Under the pieces are notes generated by a model. That model saw only the letters and a list, made by a program, of their open reading frames with translations, was not told the DNA's origin and ran no database searches. Position numbers and translations under genes: made by a program. This document shows positions 16,725-25,932 of a stretch of DNA of 64,000 bases, piece by piece (position 1 is the stretch's first letter; every line of letters begins with the position of its first letter). The stretch comes from Planococcus halotolerans. GTDB taxonomy: Bacteria; Bacillota; Bacilli; Bacillales_A; Planococcaceae. The stretch spans positions 118,920-182,919 of the forward strand of contig NZ_QLZR01000007.1 of assembly GCF_003289955.1 (NCBI RefSeq), given 5' to 3'.

Positions 16725-17255
16725 ATGAATACGAAAAATCTTGTACTGATGGCGCTGCTGGTCAGCGTCGGGGCGGCATTATATGTGGTCATCCCAGGAA
16801 TCAACGGTGGAATGAAACCGGACTTCATGCTGACAATGATGTTTGTTGGTATCCTTTTATTCCCTAATTTAAAGTCAACATTTTTACTGGCAGTAACAAC
16901 GGGAGTGATTTCAGGATTGTTTTCAACATTCCCTGGAGGTTTTTTCCCGAATATCATCGATAAATTCATTACGGCATTCGTCTTTCTGGCATTTGTTTTT
17001 ATGCTGAAGAAAGTTGCCGTGAAATTGCCGGCTGCCATCGCCTTAGTTGCTGGTGGAACAGTACTTTCCGGCTCGATCTTTCTGTCGGCCGCAATTTTCT
17101 TAATTGGCGCAGAAATACCATTCACTCTTTTATTCACGACAGTTGTGCTTCCGGCCATGATTTTCAACGGCATTGCGTTCGCCATCATTTATCCGATTGT
17201 CATCAAATTGGTCAAAAGGTCGAACTTTGAAACAGCTGTCTCTCAACCAGTATAA
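16725..17255 (+). CDS. trpP: Tryptophan transporter TrpP
   Basis: A 176-residue membrane protein with five to six hydrophobic helices, matching TrpP (YhaG) of B. subtilis, a probable tryptophan importer with an ECF-S/BioY-like small size. Conserved features include 'GMKPDFMLTMMFVGILLFPN' and 'GLFSTFPGGFFPNIIDK'. The context hit-trpP-yhaH-hpr matches the B. subtilis order. Regulation by tryptophan through TRAP is suggested by the triplet repeats over the RBS. Increased uptake under tryptophan shortage would follow. Confidence 0.88.
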   Translation: MNTKNLVLMALLVSVGAALYVVIPGINGGMKPDFMLTMMFVGILLFPNLKSTFLLAVTTGVISGLFSTFPGGFFPNIIDKFITAFVFLAFVFMLKKVAVKLPAAIALVAGGTVLSGSIFLSAAIFLIGAEIPFTLLFTTVVLPAMIFNGIAFAIIYPIVIKLVKRSNFETAVSQPV

Positions 17256-17256
17256 T

Positions 17257-17298
17257 AAAAGCTTTCCGGCATATTATTTGCCGGAAAGCTTTTTTTCT
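17257..17298 (+). terminator. Intrinsic terminator of trpP
   Basis: A 14-pair stem AAAGCTTTCCGGCA/TGCCGGAAAGCTTT with an extended T-run. Confidence 0.92.
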
Positions 17299-17379
17299 TT
17301 GAACAGCAATTCAGTTTTATGTTTTAATTAAGTTAAATAGAGGAAAAGACCTTTATAGGACGAAAGGGGCGCATCATTC

Positions 17380-17826
17380 ATGAAAGCATCGAACTTTTTT
17401 ATAGGACTTGCGACAGGGCTCGCCACCGGAGCGGCAGCAACATTATTTTCGGCACCACAATCTGGTGAAGAACTGAGGACTTCTGTCAAAACGGCTTCCA
17501 CAGACTGGAAAGAAAAGTTGGCAGATGTAAAAGAACAGGTAAACCAGTTAAAAGAATCCGTTAACCAGTTGAAACTTGAAGCAAAATCACAAATCCCTCC
17601 TGCAATGGAAGGACTGAAACAGTCTATGGCAGAATGGCAGGAAGGCACGGCTCCTGCGAAGGAACATCTTCAGCTTGAAATAATGGCTATTCAAAATGCA
17701 ATTGAAGAATTGCAAAAATCCATCAGCAAAGATAAAAAAGATGACAGCGATGACGATGATAAACAGGTTAAAAACCAGGAATTTAACGAAATCGAAACAG
17801 AAGATGATAAAAAAGTTTCACAATAA
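17380..17826 (+). CDS. yhaH: YtxH domain-containing protein (YhaH-like)
   Basis: A 148-residue protein. It has an N-terminal hydrophobic, glycine/alanine-rich segment 'FFIGLATGLATGAAATLFSAP' cut here for length (about residues 6-25), typical of YtxH/YhaH, then an amphipathic coiled-coil region (about 45-115) and a highly acidic, charged C-terminus. The family is stress-associated and membrane-anchored; its biochemical role is not known. The position between trpP and hpr matches yhaH. Confidence 0.82.
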   Translation: MKASNFFIGLATGLATGAAATLFSAPQSGEELRTSVKTASTDWKEKLADVKEQVNQLKESVNQLKLEAKSQIPPAMEGLKQSMAEWQEGTAPAKEHLQLEIMAIQNAIEELQKSISKDKKDDSDDDDKQVKNQEFNEIETEDDKKVSQ

Positions 17827-17850
17827 GTCATTCTCAAAATGAATAAAGAT

Positions 17851-17878
17851 AAAAAACTGCCATTTGGCAGTTTTTTTA
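17851..17878 (+). terminator. Intrinsic terminator of yhaH
   Basis: Stem AAACTGCC/GGCAGTTT with a T7 tail, 26 bases after the stop codon. Confidence 0.88.
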
Positions 17879-17966
17879 ATAAGTTTTTTTACTATTCGGA
17901 CTTTTATTCACTTTACTTTATTGCTATAATGAAGGAAATCTCAAATTATGGGAAGTAGGTGCTTTT

Positions 17967-18524
17967 ATGGTCGAACGCGACTATACGATGAAAGAAGCGA
18001 TGATGTTCAGCCAACGTATCGGACAATTATCCAAAGCTTTATGGAAAGCGGTCGAAAAAGATTGGCAATTGTGGATCAAACCTTATGACCTGAATATTAA
18101 TGAGCACCACATCCTATGGATTGCATATCACCTGAAAGGTGCCTCTATTTCAGATGTGGCTAAATTCGGTGTCATGCATGTCTCCACTGCCTTCAATTTT
18201 TCCAAAAAGCTCGAAGAACGGGAACTTTTGTCATTCTCCAAACGTGATACCGATAAACGGAATACGTACATCGAGCTGACCCCTAAAGGTGAAGATTTAA
18301 TGCAGGAAATGATTGAACGTTACCATGACACACCTCATTCTGTGATTGACGGCTCTTTGAAACTCCGGGAGCTCTATGGTAAATTCCCGGAATTCCTGGA
18401 AGTTATGGCAGTTATCCGCACGATTTATGGTGATGATTTCATGGAAATTTTCGAGGCCTCCTTCAAAAATATTGAAAGCAAATTTAATGAAGAAAACCAT
18501 ATCGTTGAACCAACTGAAAAATAA
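17967..18524 (+). CDS. hpr: HTH-type transcriptional regulator Hpr (ScoC), MarR family
   Basis: A 185-residue MarR-family transition-state regulator. The sequence '[40 protein letters not shown]' (broken here) and the recognition-helix region '[20 protein letters not shown]' are nearly identical to B. subtilis Hpr/ScoC. The wing '[15 protein letters not shown]' follows. ScoC represses extracellular protease, sporulation and peptide-transport genes. The shorter, divergent C-terminal tail is usual. A TATAAT-type -10 (near 17925) precedes it. Confidence 0.93.
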   Translation: MVERDYTMKEAMMFSQRIGQLSKALWKAVEKDWQLWIKPYDLNINEHHILWIAYHLKGASISDVAKFGVMHVSTAFNFSKKLEERELLSFSKRDTDKRNTYIELTPKGEDLMQEMIERYHDTPHSVIDGSLKLRELYGKFPEFLEVMAVIRTIYGDDFMEIFEASFKNIESKFNEENHIVEPTEK

Positions 18525-18634
18525 TGAAAACGCTATGAAAAACAATGTTTTAAATAGGCTTGCATTTATCGGAAAATCGTTGTATTGTATGTATCGACTC
18601 AACTGAGAATACCAATTTGTGGGGGATGCATTTT

Positions 18635-19180
18635 ATGCACTGCTGGAAAACGATAAATGTAAAAAAAGAATATGGCTTTAACCGCCTTTTCACATTCGCA
18701 GTGTTAGCTGGAATGGGTGTTTTCACAATATTTTATGTCCTTTTAAATTTCTTTTATACCACTCCATTATCCGATCGTTATTTTTTCTTTTTCTTTTTAG
18801 GAATATTATCGGTTTATCCGCTTCATAAAATGTTTCACTTTTTGCCGCTGATCGGCAGCCGGAAATGCTTGAAGTTTATTTTACGCAAGCAACTGGGCAT
18901 GCTTCCCGGAATTTCACTCCATGTTAAAGAACCGGTAGCAAAGACCCGCTTTCTACTTGCCTTACTGGCACCATTCATTCTCTTGAACACATTGGTTATT
19001 CTTTTAAGTGCACTCTTCCCTGCTTATATTCATTATTTTGCAATTCTGCTCGCGTACCATTGCAGTCTCTGCCTGACAGATCTCGTTTATGTCCGTCACC
19101 TGCTTCGTACACCAAAGCATGCATTGATTGAAGAAACTGAAACAGGTTTTGAAATACTGGTACCGCAGGCAATCAGTTAA
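18635..19180 (+). CDS. DUF3267-like membrane protein
   Basis: A 181-residue protein with four predicted membrane helices. The longest frame opens at 18560, but ATG 18635 follows GTGGGGGATG and gives 'MHCWKTINVKKEYGFNRL', a recognisable N-terminus of the DUF3267 (putative zincin) family. The canonical HEXXH zinc motif is not present; the equivalent spot reads 'YPLHKMFHFLP' (HxxxH without the catalytic Glu), so peptidase activity is doubtful. It sits between hpr and a small membrane protein, all on the plus strand. Assignment is moderate. Confidence 0.6.
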   Translation: MHCWKTINVKKEYGFNRLFTFAVLAGMGVFTIFYVLLNFFYTTPLSDRYFFFFFLGILSVYPLHKMFHFLPLIGSRKCLKFILRKQLGMLPGISLHVKEPVAKTRFLLALLAPFILLNTLVILLSALFPAYIHYFAILLAYHCSLCLTDLVYVRHLLRTPKHALIEETETGFEILVPQAIS

Positions 19181-19239
19181 TCCTGTATTTTCTTTCCGAA
19201 TTTGTTATACTTGAATCTAAGGCAGAGGGGAGGAAATTC

Positions 19240-19425
19240 ATGATTATCGCGTTTGTAGTTATGTTCTCAGTGTTTTACCTGTTCCAAATCAACCGAATGA
19301 CTTTGGCATTGGTGACCTCACGGGAAATTCCAGAAGAAAATCACGAGAAAATATTCCGTACGATTAATATATTAATAACAATTTTATTGGTTTCACTTTA
19401 TGTAGGCGTAGAATTTACTCCTTAA
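19240..19425 (+). CDS. Small two-helix membrane protein (61 aa)
   Basis: Starts at ATG 19240 after GGGGAGG (seven-base spacing). Two hydrophobic stretches (about residues 1-16 and 42-57) flank a charged loop 'TSREIPEENHEKIFR', suggesting a helical hairpin in the membrane. No family is recognised; its place before prsA corresponds roughly to yhaL in B. subtilis, but the sequence does not clearly match. It ends with its own terminator. The good RBS and terminator support it being a real gene. Confidence 0.7.
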   Translation: MIIAFVVMFSVFYLFQINRMTLALVTSREIPEENHEKIFRTINILITILLVSLYVGVEFTP

Positions 19426-19426
19426 G

Positions 19427-19458
19427 TCTATTTGCCCTTTGGCAAATAGGCTTTTTTA
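19427..19458 (+). terminator. Intrinsic terminator of the 61-aa membrane protein gene
   Basis: Stem CTATTTGCC/GGCAAATAG with CTTT loop and a T6 tail. Confidence 0.88.
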
Positions 19459-19468
19459 ATACAAAATA

Positions 19469-19713
19469 AGAAAAGCGCAAGCGCCCGTTAAGCTCTGAAA
19501 GGCATAAGACGATTTGGCAAAGCGGCGTCTTTTCAGCCGCACAGTCTAGAAAAGCGGAAGTGCCTGTTCAGCTCTGACAGGTATAAGACGAATCAGCGTA
19601 GTGGCGTTCTTTGCCACGCAGCTGGTTTGACTTATATCTCGAAGAGCTAGGCACTGGAGACTAGACACAAAGTGGCTTATGACCCGAAGAGCTAGGCCGC
19701 TGGAGTCTGGACA
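19469..19713 (+). repeat. Nested intergenic repeat: one family A copy inside another
   Basis: The outer copy runs 19469-19547 (AGAAAAGCGCAAGCGCCCGT ... CAGCCGCACAGTCT) and resumes at 19668-19713 (CAAAGTGGCTTATGACCC ... GGAGTCTGGACA). Between them lies a complete second copy, 19548-19667 (AGAAAAGCGGAAGTGCCTGT ... GGAGACTAGACA). The two outer parts together reconstitute one element interrupted near its central hairpin. The prsA promoter lies about 90 bases downstream. Confidence 0.75.
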
Positions 19714-19818
19714 GAGATGCGTTCCTTTTATAGCTTACTCGAAAAAAACACATACTTACTTATCCTTAAATTGTTGATTTCATCACCAGAAGAAACTTTT
19801 TTAATTTTTAAACGTTTA

Positions 19819-19827
19819 TGGTATAGT
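19819..19827 (+). promoter_or_regulatory. Extended -10 promoter of prsA
   Basis: TG-G-TATAGT at 19819-19827, 40 bases before the prsA start; the -35 (TTTTAA) is poor, which is common with extended -10 promoters. Confidence 0.45.
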
Positions 19828-19866
19828 AACTTACGGCAACCAGAATGTATGATAGGAGCGGAAATT

Positions 19867-20754
19867 ATGAAAAAAACAGTTTTAACTTTATCTTTAGCGG
19901 CCTCAGTATTAGCTTTGACAGCATGCAGCGATGACAATGCGGACAGCACTGTCCTTGTTACATCAGAAGCCGGAGATGTCACTAAAGAGGATTTATATCA
20001 AGAAATGAAAACATCAATCGGTGACCAGGCCATCCAGATCCTGATGATTGAAAAAGTACTGTCTGAAGAATATGAAGTAACTGATGAAGAAGTTCAGGCT
20101 GAGATTGAAAGTTCTAAAGAAGAATATGGTGAAAACTATGAAGCCTTCCTTGAACAAAACAATCAAACAGAGGAAAGCTATGAAAAAGTGATCCGTTTGA
20201 ATCTACTGCAGGAAAAAGCTTTGACTGATGGTGTAGAAGTAACTGATGAAGAAATTCAGTCTTATTATGACCGTCAGGGTACAGAACTTAACGCGCGCCA
20301 CATCCTTGTAGCTGATGAAGAAACTGCTGCTACTGTAAAGGAAGAACTTGACGCCGGAGGAGATTTCGCTGAATTGGCTGAAGAATATTCAACTGATCCG
20401 GGATCTGCAGCAAATGGTGGCAGCCTTGACTGGTTCGGAGCCGGCGCAATGGTACCGGAATTTGAAGAAGCCGCTTATTCATTGGAAGTTGATGAAATCA
20501 GTGAACCTGTACAAACACAGCACGGATTCCACATTATCCAAGTAACAGACAAACGTGAAGTTGAAGGCCAGGAGCCTTTGGAAGAACAGAAAGAAGAAAT
20601 CCGCAGCGAGCTTGCTATGCAAAAAGCTGATCAAACTGCATTGCTTCCTAAAATTGCAGAATTGATGGAACAGGCCAACGTGGAAATCAAAGATGAAGAA
20701 CTTGAAGGCGCATTGGACGAAATCATGAATGCAGGAGCACCTGCTGAAGAATAA
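19867..20754 (+). CDS. prsA: Foldase lipoprotein PrsA (parvulin peptidyl-prolyl isomerase)
   Basis: A 295-residue membrane-anchored lipoprotein that helps secreted proteins fold after Sec export. A signal peptide with lipobox LALTAC places it on the outer face of the membrane. N-terminal helical (SurA-like) region follows, then the parvulin domain (about 150-240) with '[10 protein letters not shown]', '[19 protein letters not shown]' and '[11 protein letters not shown]', then an acidic helical tail. The longest frame begins at 19717 inside the promoter region; ATG 19867, after AGGAGCGG, is the start. Neighbours yhaM-yhaN-yhaO match B. subtilis. Confidence 0.95.
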   Translation: MKKTVLTLSLAASVLALTACSDDNADSTVLVTSEAGDVTKEDLYQEMKTSIGDQAIQILMIEKVLSEEYEVTDEEVQAEIESSKEEYGENYEAFLEQNNQTEESYEKVIRLNLLQEKALTDGVEVTDEEIQSYYDRQGTELNARHILVADEETAATVKEELDAGGDFAELAEEYSTDPGSAANGGSLDWFGAGAMVPEFEEAAYSLEVDEISEPVQTQHGFHIIQVTDKREVEGQEPLEEQKEEIRSELAMQKADQTALLPKIAELMEQANVEIKDEELEGALDEIMNAGAPAEE

Positions 20755-20765
20755 GCATTTGCTCT

Positions 20766-20806
20766 ACAAAAACCCCCCATTTCAAATTGAAATGGGGGGT
20801 TTTGTT
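20766..20806. terminator. Bidirectional terminator between prsA and yhaM
   Basis: A perfect 14-pair stem AAAACCCCCCATTT/AAATGGGGGGTTTT (loop CAAATTG-like) between convergent genes. Confidence 0.92.
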
Positions 20807-20825
20807 CTTGCTGATTTTTATTCTA

Positions 20826-21764
20826 TTATATTTTTGGTTTGTAGAATGAACGGTTTTCCAATGGGAATAGCCTTTCGGAAAATTCGCCGGGTTTTGTTTT
20901 TTCGAGTGCCCGGTCCAGCATCATCATTTTAGCGTCGATATTATCAATATAATGAAGCATCTCGGCTTCTTTGATCATCGGGCGTTTCGGGCTTCCCCAC
21001 TCTTCTTTGCCATGGTGAGATAGCACCATATGTTGAAGAAGCATCACTTCTTCCCCTTCAATCTCCAGTTCTTCCGCTGTTTTTGAAATCTCCGTCACCA
21101 TTATCGAGATATGGCCCAATAGATTGCCTTCCACCGTATAAGTAGTGGCAATCGGTCCGGAAAGTTCAAACACTTTACCGATATCATGCAGGATGATTCC
21201 AGCATACAAGAGGTCTTTATTCAACGACGGATAAATACCGAGCAGCGATTTGCCTAAACGCAGCATGGAAACTACATGATCGGCCAATCCGGATACGTAG
21301 TCATGGTGATTGCGGGTTGCTGCCGGAAAGGTCAATACGCTTTGCTGATGTTTCTTCAGGATATGGCGTGTGATCCGTTGAATCTGCGGATTTTCCATTT
21401 CGAAAAGATATTGCATGATTTCCTCGAAAAGCTGCTCCGTGCTTTTTTCGGAAGCGGGAAGCAAATCGCCTATTGACTGATTTTCTTCCGGCTTTGCCGG
21501 CCGTATGCTCTTGATGCGCAATTGGTTCTTTCCGCGGTAATTATGGATTTCCCCGCCTACCCGCACAATCGTTTCTGCAGCAAAAAGCTTTTCATGCTCA
21601 TCTTTGGTATCCCATAACTTCGCTTCAATGTCTCCACTTTTGTCCTGCAAGACCAGTGACATGAACGGATTACCCGTTGTGGTCACCCCTTTTACCGATT
21701 GCTTGATCAAAAGGAATTCATCTATCGTTTCTCCAACCGCCCGTTGGGTGATGCCTTTTTTCAT
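20826..21764 (-). CDS. yhaM: 3'-5' exoribonuclease YhaM
   Basis: A 312-residue nuclease. It has an N-terminal OB-fold nucleic-acid-binding domain (about 15-95, '[20 protein letters not shown]') and a C-terminal HD phosphohydrolase domain with metal-binding '[19 protein letters not shown]' and '[14 protein letters not shown]'. YhaM trims RNA and DNA 3' ends in Firmicutes. The start overlaps the yhaN stop by four bases (ATGA), as the last gene of yhaO-yhaN-yhaM. The linkage to an SbcCD-like pair suggests shared DNA or RNA end processing. Confidence 0.93.
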   Translation of the reverse strand: MKKGITQRAVGETIDEFLLIKQSVKGVTTTGNPFMSLVLQDKSGDIEAKLWDTKDEHEKLFAAETIVRVGGEIHNYRGKNQLRIKSIRPAKPEENQSIGDLLPASEKSTEQLFEEIMQYLFEMENPQIQRITRHILKKHQQSVLTFPAATRNHHDYVSGLADHVVSMLRLGKSLLGIYPSLNKDLLYAGIILHDIGKVFELSGPIATTYTVEGNLLGHISIMVTEISKTAEELEIEGEEVMLLQHMVLSHHGKEEWGSPKRPMIKEAEMLHYIDNIDAKMMMLDRALEKTKPGEFSERLFPLENRSFYKPKI

Positions 21765-24598
21765 AAATATACACTCCTTCCAGTGTTGGCCACATCGATT
21801 ACTTGCGCTTCAGGCCAAGCCCTGCACATGTCTTCGTGGCAAGTAAAATAAATGAACTGATGGTCCGTTTGCAGCTCTTTTATCAAGTTTATCACTTGCT
21901 GAAGCCGCAGGCGATCAAAATGGACAAACGGATCATCCATGATAATTGGGAAAGGATGGCTCTTTTGCATTGAAACAGCCAGACTCAGCCGCAATGCCAA
22001 ATAAGCCTGCTCTTTTGTAGCCTGACTTAATTCCGCGATGCGAAAACGGATATTGTCCTTTCGGATCGCTTCAAAATGGCCATCCGGGTTTATTTCCATT
22101 CCCGTATAGGAATCTCCGGTTAAACGCTGAAAGTATTCACAAGCTTTAGAGAGGACGGCAGGCAATGATTTCTCTTTCAGTTCGGCCATCGTGCTGCGGA
22201 TTGCTTCTATGATTGCTTTGTCTACTGACCATCGACGTGCCAGCTCGTTGAACTGCTCCTTTTTTTCTTCATAATTCTGGAGCTTCACCTCATATGCTTC
22301 ATCCGTAAGCAGATGATTTACCCGCTGCTGCAGTTCCGCTCTTTCGTTCATAGTTTGGTTGCGCTCGTTTTTTAATAAGGTGTATTCATCTTCCAGATTG
22401 CTGATGTGCTCTTTTAAGGAAACATCACTTTCATCTGGTCGCTGGTCAATTGATCCGATCGCTTCCAGCTGATTCACAACGAGTTCCAGCTCCTGCTGCA
22501 GCTCTTTTTTTCGTAACCATTCAAGATGAAACTGGTGGAACTCTTCGACATCCGCAGCCCCGCATTCCTCAAGCAAGCTGGTTTTTTCCAAATCCAATTC
22601 AGCTATATAACTGGACTGCTGCTGCAATTCCGCAGTCAAAACTTCTCTTTTATCGGCTATCCGCCGGTTTTCCTCCTTCAACTCATTCAATTTATTAGCT
22701 TCTGCCCGGAGTATTATGTACAGATCACCAGGCTGTATATTTTTTCCTGTTTCGGCTGCCGCTTTTTCCAGCCATTTGCCTTCTTCATATTTGATTTGAT
22801 CCAGGGATTCTTGAGTTCTGTTCAGTTTCCCATGAATTTCCTGCACTTTCCTGATCGTTTTGAATAACTCGATTACAGTAGAGCTGCTCGCTGATGAAGT
22901 AATTCCAAGATTCTCAAGATAGGCATCAAACTCACTCTTAGCTGGTTTATGATTGAGTTCATTCATTAGTTCATCAATTCTTTTATCTGATCTGGCTATG
23001 TCCCGCAGCGTTTCTTCAACTTTACGGTTATGCTCCGCTATTTTACGCTGAAGCATTTCCATTTCAGCTTCTTTTCCACTGAAACGTTTGATGACATCGT
23101 CCATGTCTTCAAAAGAACCATTTTTACTGGTGGCTTTCCACAGCATCCACAGTCCACCCAGAGCCGCTGCAGCAGCTATGGCAACAATCAGCATATCTGA
23201 TTGTAAAAGGCCCGTCAGTACACCCGCAACAGCCAGTGCGATGAGCATATAGGAAAAGAAATGATTAACCGGGTCTTTTTTCATGCGTTTCAATGCTTTG
23301 GCTTCAGCAAGTTTGAGTGAGTTTTCCGGCCATTTTGCTGCAGCGTCCTGTTGTTCTTCAGTTGGAGCAGCGCTTTCAAGATAAGACATCTCTTTCTCGG
23401 CTTCGATCAATTTCTTTTTTTCATCCTGAAGTTCCCGGTCATGGAAGCGGCTGTCTTCTTCTTCCTTGTTCGCCCGCTCGGCTAATTTTAAAAGCTTTTC
23501 CTCATTGACGAGCGAAACATCAAACTTCAATGCCTCATCAAGTCCCATTCCGATCAACCCCAGCTGACGGCCAAGCTCTTCTTCCAACTTGCCTGATTCG
23601 TCATCCAGATCCCTGGACCGAGAAAGAAGCCGCAGCCATTCGGATTCTTTTTCAAGCAATTCCGCTATTGCATCACCGTTCTTTTCAATAATTGAAGTTT
23701 CAGGCAAAACAGCAAGCTCGTGCTCTGAATGTTTCTTTTTAGCCAAGGCCGCTGACATTCGTTCAGCCAACCGTTCCATTCGGCGGCTGCCATCAGCAGG
23801 AAAAGATTGGACGTGGATGTTCCCCAGTTGCTCTTCCACTTTTTTCTTCTGCTGCATTAATGGAGCTGCCTGCTGCTTTCTGGCAGCTTCCGAAAGCATT
23901 TCGGAAATGGCGTTCTCCCTAGCTGAAATTTCTTCAAGCCGCTTGTTCAAAAGATTCAGTTTTTCAAGATAAGGCCCATATAAATCTGCCTGTTCCCGGT
24001 GCTCTTTCAACGCCTTCTCATCGTTCCGGAGCTGCTCGATCAAAAGGTTCAGCTGTGGATTACGGCCGCCTTTCTTGAATAGATTCCCCATATCCTTTTC
24101 AAGTTCAGTTTCCATTTGGGTGATAGAGTCAACTCCAGTAGTGCCCGAAGCAAGCAATGTGCGGCTCAATTGTTCTTCCGTCATTTTATCCAGGCCCTGC
24201 AGTTCATGGATTGAAAATGAAAATATCGCTTCAAATGAAGAACGGTCATAATCGCGCAGAATCGTTTTCAGTTCGGTTTCTGTCCCGCGCGAACCGTCTT
24301 CAAAATAAACGGTAACGTCACCGGCCGCCTTCCCTTTTATCCGTTCGATTACCACTTTCCCAAACTGCGCGTCATCCAAGTGGAGCTGGCCCCCATATCT
24401 TCCGCCCATTTTCGGTTCATAACGGTTTCCAGCTTGGTTACGTGACGGAAAGCCAAAAAGAATTTGAATGATGAATTGTTGGATAGTCGTTTTTCCCGCT
24501 TCGTTATTGCCATAGAAAACCGCTAATTCTTCATGGATATCTAGTGTCAGATCTTCGTGCTTGCCGAAGCCGTAGACGATCATTTTCTCAATTTTCAT
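21761..24598 (-). CDS. yhaN: YhaN-like AAA/SMC-type ATPase
   Basis: A 945-residue SbcC/Rad50-like protein. It has an N-terminal half-ATPase with Walker A '[13 protein letters not shown]' (about 30-42), long coiled coils either side of a central region carrying two hydrophobic segments (about 450-490), and a C-terminal half-ATPase with '[11 protein letters not shown]' Walker B. The central hydrophobic pair suggests membrane association, as annotated for YhaN. GTG 24610 is possible, but ATG 24598, eight bases after AGGTGA, is preferred. It probably works with YhaO as an SbcCD-like nuclease complex. Confidence 0.88.
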   Translation of the reverse strand: MKIEKMIVYGFGKHEDLTLDIHEELAVFYGNNEAGKTTIQQFIIQILFGFPSRNQAGNRYEPKMGGRYGGQLHLDDAQFGKVVIERIKGKAAGDVTVYFEDGSRGTETELKTILRDYDRSSFEAIFSFSIHELQGLDKMTEEQLSRTLLASGTTGVDSITQMETELEKDMGNLFKKGGRNPQLNLLIEQLRNDEKALKEHREQADLYGPYLEKLNLLNKRLEEISARENAISEMLSEAARKQQAAPLMQQKKKVEEQLGNIHVQSFPADGSRRMERLAERMSAALAKKKHSEHELAVLPETSIIEKNGDAIAELLEKESEWLRLLSRSRDLDDESGKLEEELGRQLGLIGMGLDEALKFDVSLVNEEKLLKLAERANKEEEDSRFHDRELQDEKKKLIEAEKEMSYLESAAPTEEQQDAAAKWPENSLKLAEAKALKRMKKDPVNHFFSYMLIALAVAGVLTGLLQSDMLIVAIAAAAALGGLWMLWKATSKNGSFEDMDDVIKRFSGKEAEMEMLQRKIAEHNRKVEETLRDIARSDKRIDELMNELNHKPAKSEFDAYLENLGITSSASSSTVIELFKTIRKVQEIHGKLNRTQESLDQIKYEEGKWLEKAAAETGKNIQPGDLYIILRAEANKLNELKEENRRIADKREVLTAELQQQSSYIAELDLEKTSLLEECGAADVEEFHQFHLEWLRKKELQQELELVVNQLEAIGSIDQRPDESDVSLKEHISNLEDEYTLLKNERNQTMNERAELQQRVNHLLTDEAYEVKLQNYEEKKEQFNELARRWSVDKAIIEAIRSTMAELKEKSLPAVLSKACEYFQRLTGDSYTGMEINPDGHFEAIRKDNIRFRIAELSQATKEQAYLALRLSLAVSMQKSHPFPIIMDDPFVHFDRLRLQQVINLIKELQTDHQFIYFTCHEDMCRAWPEAQVIDVANTGRSVYL

Positions 24599-24602
24599 CC
24601 CT

Positions 24603-25820
24603 TTACTCACCTGCTCTCATAGCTTTGTGGATTTTCGGGATTGCATCTGCTGCTATTTCCTCTATAGCCTCGTTTGTCAAAGGATCCAAGTATCTGCTTG
24701 CTTTTGGATGCTGGTAGAGATCCTTCAGGACCCATTTCCAATCGGTTAGATCCCATTCCGACATCGTCGCGGAAATCTTTTCTCCAATAGCCGAAACCCG
24801 GTTTTCCCTATAGGCATCTTCCACAACAATATTGCTGATCCAAGCTTCAGCAGAACTGGACTCAATTGCCTCCTGTATCGCTTCCAATAAAACAGCTTCC
24901 GGAACCCCTTCCAAAAGTTCAGCTGAATGCTCATCCTGATCGGTCAGATGAAGCACAGCCATGACTGCATTATTTTCTGATGTATATTGTTCCGCCTCTG
25001 CTATGCAGGCATCAATCAATTCATTCATGTGCAGGATGCCGCTGCAGGAAATCTTGAGCGAATCGAAGCAGACAGCAGATGTTTGGATAAATTCCATGCT
25101 GGTGCCGGCATTCTCCAGACGCACATCATAAAATCCTTTCGGTCCCGTTTCCTTCCGGTGCCTGCCCTGTATATTTCCAGGGTAGACGATGCAGGGATCC
25201 TCATGGAGTACCTGGCGAAGATGAATATGTCCCAAAGCCCAATAATGGTAATTTTTGCTGAGCAGCTGCTCTTTTTTAAAAGGCGCATAAACAGCATGGC
25301 TGGCATCGCCATCCATACTGCCGTGAAGCATGCCGATATGGTAGTCAGACGATTCGTCGGCCTGTGGGAACTCAAGAATTTTCGCTGTTTTTACATGGCG
25401 TTCACCGTAACTGAAACCCGTCACAGTTACTTTATTGCCGGATACAGTGAAACTGTGGCTCGCAACCTGGTCGTCAAATACATGGACATTTCCAGGCAAT
25501 TCAAAACGGGCCCAACCGCCCCCGAGATGGTCATGGTTGCCATGGCTTATAATCACAGGAATTCCGGCAAGGTTAAGACGCTCCATTCCTTTTTGGAATT
25601 TATACTGCGCGCGAAGTGTCCTGTCTTCACCGTCATAAATGTCCCCGGCTATCAGCATAAAATCCGGCTTCTCTCTTACCGCGTAATCGATTAGTGTGTC
25701 AAAAGCCTGGTAAACGGTATCTGCAAATTTTTTCCTCTGTTCTGCTGCAAGGCCGGAAATACCGGTGAACGGGCTTCCTAAATGTAAATCTGCTGTATGT
25801 ATGAAGCGGATCGGCGCCAT
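24603..25820 (-). CDS. yhaO: YhaO-like metallophosphoesterase (SbcD/Mre11 type)
   Basis: A 405-residue calcineurin-like phosphoesterase. Conserved metal-ligand motifs: 'FIHTADLHLGSPF' (D-x-H), 'LIAGDIYDGEDR' (GD), 'ISHGNHDHLGG' (GNHD) and 'ALGHIHLRQ' (GH-x-H). This is the Mre11/SbcD nuclease pattern. The longest frame begins at 25949, but ATG 25820 follows AGAGGGG and yields 'MAPIRFIHTADLHLG'. It overlaps or abuts the yhaN start, so both are co-translated. It is the first gene of yhaONM. Confidence 0.92.
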   Translation of the reverse strand: MAPIRFIHTADLHLGSPFTGISGLAAEQRKKFADTVYQAFDTLIDYAVREKPDFMLIAGDIYDGEDRTLRAQYKFQKGMERLNLAGIPVIISHGNHDHLGGGWARFELPGNVHVFDDQVASHSFTVSGNKVTVTGFSYGERHVKTAKILEFPQADESSDYHIGMLHGSMDGDASHAVYAPFKKEQLLSKNYHYWALGHIHLRQVLHEDPCIVYPGNIQGRHRKETGPKGFYDVRLENAGTSMEFIQTSAVCFDSLKISCSGILHMNELIDACIAEAEQYTSENNAVMAVLHLTDQDEHSAELLEGVPEAVLLEAIQEAIESSSAEAWISNIVVEDAYRENRVSAIGEKISATMSEWDLTDWKWVLKDLYQHPKASRYLDPLTNEAIEEIAADAIPKIHKAMRAGE

Positions 25821-25877
25821 ACTTTCCCCTCTTTTCCGAAAGCGAATATTTGTTCTAATTTTACCATGACCACCCCA

Positions 25878-25917
25878 TAAAAAAAACTGTTTGCGGAAAA
25901 CTCTCCACAAACAGCTT
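25878..25917 (-). terminator. Intrinsic terminator of the yhaQP operon
   Basis: Stem CTGTTTGTGGA/TCCGCAAACAG (one G-U pair) followed on the minus strand by U8. Confidence 0.9.
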
Positions 25918-25932
25918 TTGTAGGTTAGTCCC

